The notes under the pieces were generated by a model. The model saw only the letters and a list, made by a program, of their open reading frames with translations. It was not told the origin of the DNA and ran no database searches. Below, in pieces: positions 56,142 to 64,000 of a stretch of DNA of 64,000 nt. The DNA comes from Sabethes cyaneus (taxonomy: Eukaryota; Arthropoda; Insecta; Diptera; Culicidae): assembly GCF_943734655.1 (NCBI RefSeq), contig NC_071354.1, positions 197,468,911 through 197,532,910 of the forward strand, in the 5' to 3' direction. How positions within the stretch are numbered: the stretch's first letter is position 1; the number at the start of each line of letters is the position of its first letter. The translations under genes were made by a program, and so were the position numbers.

Positions 56142-58072
56142 GATTTATTTCTAATTTCCGTCGTAGTAAGTAAAGTCACTCTAATTTTCATCATTTGTTG
56201 GATGGATTTAATGAATACTCCAAAAGTTCTTGTGCTGACTTGACTAAAACACATTTACCTTCCGATCCGTGAACTTTGAAATCACTGAAAAGCGATTATT
56301 AAAGCAAATTATTGAAATTACCGTTTTAAAATCCGTCCATCAAAATTTTCCATCGTCCGAACTAAAAATCACAACAATGTTTACGAAGCTAACACGCATG
56401 TATTTATGCAGGACGGTATGACAAATGTTATGCTGCAAAATTTGTGCAGGTCAGGCAAGTTTTCCTGGCTGAACGACAATGCCTTACGTGATTTATTTTC
56501 ATTACCGTCATCCGGGGCGAGATTGTGCCAAAAAAGCATATATTTTTCTTCTTTAGCTCAGTATACACACAATTTAGGAACTAAGTTGATTTCTAACCTG
56601 TCAATACATACTAGATTGTTCAATTAACAACTACCGTAGAGATGGTTTAATTACAATGAAACCTAATTTTACTGGAAGTGCATGAACTTTGGCACAATCT
56701 CACCCCTTCTAGGGAGTGACATTGTGCCAAAAATATAAAGTTAGGCTAAAAACCTAAACAGTGAACACTGGCATGTTTATAAACAATACACATAAATATC
56801 AGTATAAAGTAGTTCACATGGGGCCGTCCATGAACTAAGTGGACTATTAGGGGCAGGGGGTCGGCCAAAAACAACGCATCATATAAGAAGTATGTACGAA
56901 AATAACCCGGAGAGGTCTGAAATAACTAAAAAAGAGTTCGTAGTCAATGCACAGCCTTTATATAGCCAGTAGCGTTTCTAGGGTTAACAAGGAAGAGATA
57001 TATGAAGGGGTGTATCCTAAGGGGGCATTCCGATTTGATCATTTAACAAAAGTAACCATTACTTCGTTCGAGAACCCGCGGCCGCAGAGCATGTGGCCTA
57101 TCCCACCCCCTCCCCGCTCCTTAAAACTGGCTGTTTATACACGGTATAATATATTCGTCTTATAATAGAGTGTTTATTCAAAGTATCTGAAATTTCCAAA
57201 GAAAAAGTAAAAATTAGTTTAAATTATTTAGCAGACCTATGATGCTGTTTGCTCCAAAATGGATGATGCAATCTAATCTGTCAAAATATTGTGCTCAATA
57301 GTAAAGAATGTGAGTGTACTGGTGTATACTGACGTATTTTGGTTGTGTATGTGAAATCTACAAATTAGATCGATCATTATGGCTTGGCACAATCTCACCC
57401 CCATGAAGCTCGAAAAGTACAAAGTTTCGAAAAATATTATTTTCGTAATGAAAATTAATCCAACGCATAATAGCCTTTCAATACATTGTAAATGATTAGG
57501 TTATATACCTTCAAAATCGCAAGTTGATGCGATTTCTTGTTTAGGTTGGTTTATGCGGGACATTTTTTACAAGCGTTATTTCCGCGTATTTTTGATCGCG
57601 AACTTTGAAACCTTGTTTAGGCTAAATAGTTTGCTAATATTGTCTGTGTTCCATTCTAAGTTATGAGAAAATATGTTATGTTCATCATCATTTTGAATTT
57701 ATGTCACCAGTTTCTATAGATATAATAAATTTTCACAAATAAACATTTTTCGTTTTTGGCACAATCTCACCCCCGTGGCCCAATCTCACCCCGGATGGCG
57801 GTACCGAATGACGGAAATAAAACGGAGTCGACCTTTTCTTCTTCGTCGCACGAAAAAACGTTGGAAGTTGGCTGGTAGGACTTATTCAATGATAATAAAC
57901 TTTTAAATAAATCTCAGCTCACTTTGATTGATCGCGTATGATAGACAACAGACTAAAATATTAGGGAATAACTAGTTTTGCATTGTGCGGCATAAAATGC
58001 TGATATTTTTAATAATTTGTGTTGGATAGGACGGGAATAGGCAATTAAGACGAAGCAGCAACATACCCTACA
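56142..58072. mobile_element. Interspersed repeat family E, second copy, split by insertion
   Basis: It is homologous to 20714-21388 on both sides of the insertion at 56505-57801. The left part (56142-56504) and right part (57802-58072) abut at the same point in the uninterrupted copy, with the TA shared. It has no coding frame. Confidence 0.82.
56505..57801. mobile_element. TA-flanked element with GGCACAATCTCACCCC motifs
   Basis: This 1297-bp insertion in repeat family E is proved by comparison with the empty copy near 21116-21125. TA flanks both sides (56503-56504 and 57802-57803). Ends are CCGTCATCCGGGGCGAGATT and complement CCGCCATCCGGGGTGAGATT. The motif GGCACAATCTCACCCC, or its complement, recurs near 56518, 56692, 56719, 57385 and 57757-57790. 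There is no transposase frame. An 80-bp stretch at 56818 with GGGGCCGTCCATGAACTAAG resembles the start of other mosquito repeats. Confidence 0.88.
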
Positions 58073-58707
58073 TAGGAAAGTTGTGATTTTTAAACATAGT
58101 AAAATTTTTTTCCTTGACTGTATTGAATTCGGCTGCCATATTGGGTTTTATCAGAAAACCGCTTTTTTCGAATTATTCGCCATTATGATCAACCGAATTT
58201 AATCCAAGATCCACGAACGACGGGTCCACCGACCACTGAGGTTTTGAGATATTTTAACCATTTTAAACCAATCAAGCACAGCAACCTCAATATTCATAGA
58301 TTCTGTGTCAATAGGGGCCCTGTTTCACCGAGAATTAGTCGATACATAAATGTAATTTGAAATTGCATAATCCGCCCTTGGTCCTTCAGAATGACAGTTC
58401 CCCGAGAAAACCAACCAAACCATAATTGTTGGGATCATCGGGAGTAACGAGTGTGCGATGGCTCGAATTCGAAATAATTTCATTTTTTTAACCTTTTCGT
58501 AAGTTATTCTGTACTCAGTAATAAGCCGTTAGCGGTGGAGGTTCATAGATTTTGCAAACACTTCCCAAATACCGCCGAAATGTGGACTATAGTCTAGGTG
58601 TTAATGTTGCTTATTGTGAAATAATTCAGCATGTTTTCGCGTGTTTTTATTATAGCATCTTCAAAGTTTGTATTGTCTAAATATAGTTTTATTCATTGCA
58701 AGCCTAC
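58073..58707. other. No recognisable gene
   Basis: AT-rich sequence leading into the CTAGGG array. No frame over about 60 codons has a recognisable domain. Confidence 0.4.
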
Positions 58708-59523
58708 CTAGGGCTAGGGCTAGGGCTAGGGCTAGGGCTAGGGCTAGGGCTAGGGCTAGGGCTAGGGCTAGGGCTAGGGCTAGGGCTAGGGCTAGGGCTA
58801 GGGCTAGGGCTAGGGCTAGGGCTAGGGCTAGGGCTAGGGCTAGGGCTAGGGCTAGGGCTAGGGCTAGGGCTAGGGCTAGGGCTAGGGCTAGGGCTAGGGC
58901 TAGGGCTAGGGCTAGGGCTAGGGCTAGGGCTAGGGCTAGGGCTAGGGCTAGGGCTAGGGCTAGGGCTAGGGCTAGGGCTAGGGCTAGGGCTAGGGCTAGG
59001 GCTAGGGCTAGGGCTAGGGCTAGGGCTAGGGCTAGGGCTAGGGCTAGGGCTAGGGCTAGGGCTAGGGCTAGGGCTAGGGCTAGGGCTAGGGCTAGGGCTA
59101 GGGCTAGGGCTAGGGCTAGGGCTAGGGCTAGGGCTAGGGCTAGGGCTAGGGCTAGGGCTAGGGCTAGGGCTAGGGCTAGGGCTAGGGCTAGGGCTAGGGC
59201 TAGGGCTAGGGCTAGGGCTAGGGCTAGGGCTAGGGCTAGGGCTAGGGCTAGGGCTAGGGCTAGGGCTAGGGCTAGGGCTAGGGCTAGGGCTAGGGCTAGG
59301 GCTAGGGCTAGGGCTAGGGCTAGGGCTAGGGCTAGGGCTAGGGCTAGGGCTAGGGCTAGGGCTAGGGCTAGGGCTAGGGCTAGGGCTAGGGCTAGGGCTA
59401 GGGCTAGGGCTAGGGCTAGGGCTAGGGCTAGGGCTAGGGCTAGGGCTAGGGCTAGGGCTAGGGCTAGGGCTAGGGCTGGGGCTAGGGCTGGGGCTAGGGC
59501 TAGGGCTAGGGCTGGGGCTAGGG
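58708..59523 (+). repeat. (CTAGGG)136 hexanucleotide array, 816 bp
   Basis: The hexamer CTAGGG repeats 136 times. The only departures are three CTGGGG units, all within the last eight (59476-59481, 59488-59493 and 59512-59517). The rest is perfect. Open frames over it (Ala-Arg and Leu-Gly repeats) are artefacts, since the hexamer has no in-frame stop in two of the frames. The G-rich strand has GGG every six bases and could form G-quadruplexes. It is not the insect telomere unit TTAGG. Confidence 0.98.
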
Positions 59524-60492
59524 AAAATTAGGAAGGCAAATCTGGAGTCAAATTCTATCCGGAGGGATTAGCCAGATCATGGGTTGTATTGTGCCTGGCC
59601 AAAATGAAATTTTGGTTTCAAATATTATGCAAATTTCTCGGAATCTAGCTAGGCATTATTCAACCGTCACTGAAGTTGTTAAAGCACGACTAAACAAACT
59701 ACGTGCTGCTCGTGCCAGACAAACTCAGACAAGGAAACGAGATTACTGGTTGTAAGCAACAGGTTAATATATTGCATTGCAAGCAATTGTATAAAGTATT
59801 GTGTGACAACGATTCCCCATCATACTCGTTGCGAGTGACTTTTGCTGAATCTTGATCTGTTCTACCAAGCCAAGTATAAATGGGTAATCTTCGTCTACCT
59901 TTACGCACTTGTGACTATGAACTGCCATAATTGTAAGCAATTGGTCTATTGTTGTGAGACTCCGCATAAGCTCTTGACATGCCCCACGTACAAAATGGAC
60001 GTTGATAAACTTAAATGATCTCCGAAGAAGTCCGCAAGTCAATCTCTCCTAGCCCCTATGAAATATTATGATTTTATTAGCTATACTCTGACGGTCCACT
60101 TGAGAGATCATCTTTTGTCGATTTGTTTGTAAGATATCTAAAAAAAGAAACCAGTTAACTTCTAAATATTAGTGTAAAGATGACTCCATATGGAATGGCT
60201 GGCTCAAATAATTCTAGGAGTGTTCTAGAAAATCCGAAACAATCTCCTTCAGGGACCGCTAAGTTAAAGAAATTTCTAGCACTTTCAGGTATTAATGTAT
60301 TATAGGAAGTATTTAGGATTGTGGAGAACCAAACTAGTCATTCAGCTGGATTCGGTTAGGACAATAACATAAATAGTCAATCAATTTTTGCTATGAATAC
60401 CTCTTACATTTCGATAGTAAATTATGTTTGTGGCATATATAATATTCTGTATAATCAAGTTAATTCCTGAAAATGTTCAAAATTGTTACAAA
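59524..60492. other. No supported gene
   Basis: A plus-strand segment (about 59600-59752) reads YSTVTEVVKARLNKLRAARA and then QTQTRKRDYWL, a coding-looking phrase without a start. I cannot name it; it could be a decayed gene fragment. A minus-strand frame at 59764-60042 has no domain. Confidence 0.35.
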
Positions 60493-60600
60493 TGCCTCGA
60501 GTGGACAGCTTCCTCGAGTGTGACAAGAACGGGCACATTTGAAGCATGCCTCGAGTGGACAGCTTCCTCGAGTGTGACAAGAACGGGCACATTTGAAGCA
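60493..60600 (+). repeat. Perfect 54-bp tandem duplication
   Basis: Two identical 54-bp units, 60493-60546 and 60547-60600, begin TGCCTCGAGTGGACAGCTTC. Each unit carries CCTCGAGTG twice. The identity of the copies implies a recent duplication. Confidence 0.95.
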
Positions 60601-60643
60601 AAGGTTTACCAATAAATGCAAAAACAGATCGAAATTTGGTTAA

Positions 60644-60930
60644 GCCACAGACAAATAGACATAACTCTTAGAAGAAAAATCAACAAAAATTATCGTACCT
60701 CACATTTAGCCTGAACACCAGCACCATCTATGATATACATTCCCAAATATCAAATAGCAACAGGAGTATCCCCCAAAGTAGCAAGTATTTTTTATGGGAA
60801 ATTCCCCTTCTTTCGTCAAAAAGCGCCACTTTGACCAAAACGGAGACATTCCCAACTAAGCCCAAATTTGAAATGACGGTTTAATCGGTACGACGAATGG
60901 AAAACGAGGGTTATGTCTGTTTGTCTGTGG
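60644..60930. mobile_element. TTAA-flanked MITE, 287 bp
   Basis: TTAA lies immediately outside both ends (60640-60643 and 60931-60934). The termini are GCCACAGACAAATAGACATA and, in complement, CCACAGACAAACAGACATAA. The TTAA target is the hallmark of piggyBac-type insertion, so it is probably a piggyBac-related non-autonomous element (inference). A fragment of the same family is seen at 42135-42232. No coding frame. Confidence 0.85.
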
Positions 60931-60934
60931 TTAA

Positions 60935-63900
60935 GCATTGATCGAGAAACGGTAATTTTATGAGGTCAACTCCGGCAAGAATTTCCATACTGGGCCTTAT
61001 GAAAAAATTCGGTCGAACTGAAAGATTTAAAATTTTATATAGCCTGATATATTTATGCAAAGCGTCATCTGGTTGCCATTCTTTTATCATCATAATATGC
61101 TTAGCCCATTGCCAGAACATAAGTTCAAGTTCATGCTACAATACTTCAATCATTCTAGCAGAAACAAAAACCACTCTAACTCAGTTGCAAAAAGCACCTT
61201 AAAAAGACACGAAAAACCCTCGCCATGCACCTGACATCCATAGCAAATTGGAAACCACCCGCCCATGAAACCGCAAATAATAAAGCAATCATATCACAGC
61301 GTTGAATGAAAATTACTCCCAACAAAGAGAAAAAAACTGAATCCCAAACATTTGAGTCGATATCGAATTCGGTCCCTCCCACGCACTTTAATTTCAGGGT
61401 GGCCCCGCTGCCGATCGCCTCGACTATCCACAACGATGAAGCCCATGATGATAATGATGATGATGATAGTGATCTCGAACGCCACACTTATGACAGATTA
61501 TCGAAGTCGGCAGTTTCCTTTGTTCTCCCGACACCGTAGCAGAACGACCTTCACCTTGATCCGTATCCCAAATCGAGCAACGACCACCGACCACCGAGCC
61601 AATTCAAACGGTGCCGCCAGTCAATTGGTCACAGTCAGTGCTGCGCGGTAATTTCGTTACCTATAACCGTCATCAACGGGCCGCCGCCGTGCCGTGCCGT
61701 GTCGGTGGTGACCGGCCACCGACAGTGTTGCGGCGGTCTTGTTATGGGGGACTTTTCGAGCGCGTGCGTGTAAACCGTGTCCGAAGGTGCGACTAGGATG
61801 AAAGAATCCCGCACCGCTCTGTGATCTACTATCAATCATCATTTTTCTTAAAGTTTTTAATTTTGGCTTTTTCGGATGTGGCAAGTTATCAAGTCCACGA
61901 TCGCCGACATGCGGCGGTGACGAACGTCAAAATCCAAAATAAGAGCAACAGAGAACGGAAATCCGATGAAAGTCGGTGATAATAATCCAATTATACCGTG
62001 AGAAAAGGCTGTGCATTTGTTGGCTTATAAAATTAATTAGACTTGATGGAGAATTCTGGTGTTTCATACAGCCAAAGCTACCTGAAGAAATCTGATGTCA
62101 ACTGGTTTTGAAAAAAATTCCATCGCGTGGCACGTTTCATTCCACAGCACGAAGCACGCACCACGTTCCTAATCTTATCATTTTCCAATGAAAACAACGT
62201 CAATTCTGCATTGAATTCATACCGTTGCCAGTATAATGCCGGGTCTTAGCTGGTCGGACCACATCCATCACTATCGCTGTTCCTGCCGGTCTTATCGCCT
62301 GCGCGGTCTAGCCTACTGGATTACTTGGCCACACCGAATTGTGTATTCGCCTGGCCTGGCACTCGCCCGGGTAGATCGATGATGATAAAGCACGCCTCCA
62401 ATCTGGTACAATTGGCCAGCACCACCGTCACCGTCATCGTCATGCGCTACCACCCGGTCGGAACGTGATGGACACGCGAGCGTCGTCTTCGTTCCTCGCC
62501 TTGGTTCGTAATTGGATTGAAAATAATAAATTTGCCGCAAACGCAAGTAAGCTTTATGGTTGCAATTTTTTTGCTCTGCGAAACACGGATCTAAGCCAGG
62601 CAGTAGTGTAATCTTATCTCAATGGAATTGTTGCGGTTTTTTCCTGCTTGTTTCTTCTTTTGCGCCTGTTGATTCTCGCCAAAAGTGAATTACAGAATGG
62701 CTTAAATTACTCCGAACTGTTTTGAATTTAGTCACGTCTTGGAAGCGGGAGAGAGAGGCAGAACAGCGATGACACAATGTGTCTTACAGCTATGTATGTT
62801 CGCCAGCCTGCAATCAGTTGATACTGCGAAATTAATTTACAACCTAGCTATTGAGGGGTTTTCCAGAGAGATTTCCGCGATAAAATTGCTTGGGATTTCC
62901 AAGCTAACCATGCAGGAAATTGTGTTATCAAATTTTATCTTAGAAAATTATTCAGTATAAATACAGGAAAGGATATGTTAATAAACAAAATATATTTTAT
63001 GATGAAGACGTTGTATGTGCTTACTCATTTTCGGAATCACATTATTTTGGGAATCTAATAAAATATACAAAATGATCAGCGTCGTAGCGTGCGGTTGGCC
63101 AAACTGGCCCCCGCCAAAGACACTGGCTCTTGGGGGCGCCAAAAAGCGTCTGCGTTTCAGTGAAGCATCAACAATAACATATGCAAAAAACGACTGATTT
63201 TAGCGATTTTCACGCCAGGTTATCAGTTGAATTGCTTGCAGCAGCCATAGCGAAAACATTCAAACAACTACGCTCGATGCTTCGTTCGTACTGTCAGCTC
63301 CACCCCGTAGCGAAGAAGTTGGTCATGGTGAAGCACTTCATATCCGCTAAATGGAGCCAATCTGGCATTTACATCATTCACTGCCGCGAGAAAGGCTGAA
63401 CGGAAACCTTCAGCAATAGCTAAAGATAAAAACCGAGAGCCAGGCGGTCTTATTGTTGTCGGAGCAACTGGCTAAACGGTAAAGAAGTTCTTGGCTAAAA
63501 CGGACATTTTTAAACGCAAGCGTCAGTCTAGGCTGGCTGTGTCTGAGTAGCGGGCATTCAGAGCCCAGAGAACGGAAGTTGCCGCCTTGTTTTGGAATTT
63601 ACCGGAAGTTACCGTGGTCTTTTGGCCTGAAAAAATATTGGCTAAAACTAGGTCAGGAAATGGTCAAGAAAACAATATTTTAAGGATTTTTCTCGCGCTG
63701 TTTTCTTTTCAGGTAGCTACTAAGCTTAATTCTCAAATTTACTTAATTGGAATTGACTCTTATGCAAAATATTGAACAATGTACATGTTTAACGCTTATT
63801 GAACAGTAAGTGCATACGATTTGCGATTTTCAGCAATTCAGAACTGATCAGAGAACACAGAGAATAGTATCGGGAGTTGACAGCATTAACAAAGACTTTC

Positions 63901-64000
63901 CAGCTCTTTACGCGCCATAATAGCGGTGAAAGTGGCAGAGGTGGGACAGAGATCTAGCAGAGCTAGAGCCGGAAAGGAGCAACTCCCGACGGAACTCTGC
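60935..64000. other. No supported gene to the right edge
   Basis: It includes a GATGATGATGATAGT-type run at 61438-61468 and GC-rich blocks at about 61550-61800 and 62220-62520 with dense CCG/CGG. Frames over 60 codons overlap on both strands in those blocks, so I do not treat them as genes. The right end shows nothing recognisable. Confidence 0.4.

Noticed and set aside
58708..59523. A true chromosome end
   Set aside because: Unique sequence and transposons continue for over 4 kb beyond the array, and the unit is not the insect telomere repeat.
58668..59571. Ala-Arg and Leu-Gly repeat proteins over the CTAGGG array
   Set aside because: They are translations of a microsatellite, with flanking residues from unique DNA only at the ends.

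Overview
The window looks like eukaryotic, insect-type heterochromatic or intergenic/intronic DNA. It has no bacterial gene organisation and is full of decayed retrotransposons, foldback/MITE elements, tRNA-derived SINEs and long microsatellites. The RTE-like and CR1/Jockey-like retrotransposons, the short TA-flanked MITEs and the tRNA SINEs fit a mosquito, probably a culicine such as Aedes. That assignment is inference from element style, not a database match. I found no host protein-coding gene that I can defend. The recognisable coding sequence is all transposon-derived, and every copy carries stops, frameshifts or deletions.

Layout. 1-5355: two RTE-like non-LTR copies (EN+RT), with a tRNA-like SINE between them. 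5360-9240: no recognisable gene. 9240-10165: a TIR element with repeated GTGCGATTC-type motifs. 10440-11790: a degenerate G/T-rich minisatellite. 11990-14280: a CR1/Jockey-like element ending in a TTA-type tail and a 42-bp-arm hairpin. 14555-18356: a second copy of the 9240 family, a third RTE-like copy split by a SINE, and a 1.6-kb TA-flanked element. 20714-21388 and 56142-58072: two copies of one interspersed repeat, the second split by a 1.3-kb TIR element. 22641-23354: an uninterrupted (ATGG)n array. 26637-26942: a MITE. 27545-30722: a long repeat with internal tandem units that contains a 1.25-kb solo LTR with a target duplication. 31345-34480: a minus-strand CR1/Jockey-like element carrying a nested RNase H/zinc-knuckle tail from another non-LTR family. 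36825-38400: degenerate satellites and a minus-strand RTE piece. 38462-38702 and 47012-47253: two copies of one 241-242 bp MITE. 39706-41304: a hAT-like element carrying a nested TA element. 41305-42010: RTE 3' piece. 42562-43120, 43474-43740, 44268-44669, 48107-50575 and 53451-55368: foldback elements. 55577-55793: an intact SINE with target duplication. 58708-59523: a (CTAGGG)136 array. 60493-60600: a 54-bp tandem duplication. 60644-60930: a TTAA-flanked MITE.

The parts do not form a pathway. They record repeated nested insertion, and the order of events can be read in several places: SINE into RTE, foldback into SINE, solo LTR into the tandem-repeat element, and TA element into the older repeat. 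The strongest structural signals are the near-perfect 1.9-kb inverted repeat at 53451-55368, the two very long pure microsatellites, and several unrelated TA-type elements that repeat their terminal motif internally. Nothing here clearly shows a new biological system. The best candidates are the long inverted repeats as possible double-stranded RNA sources.
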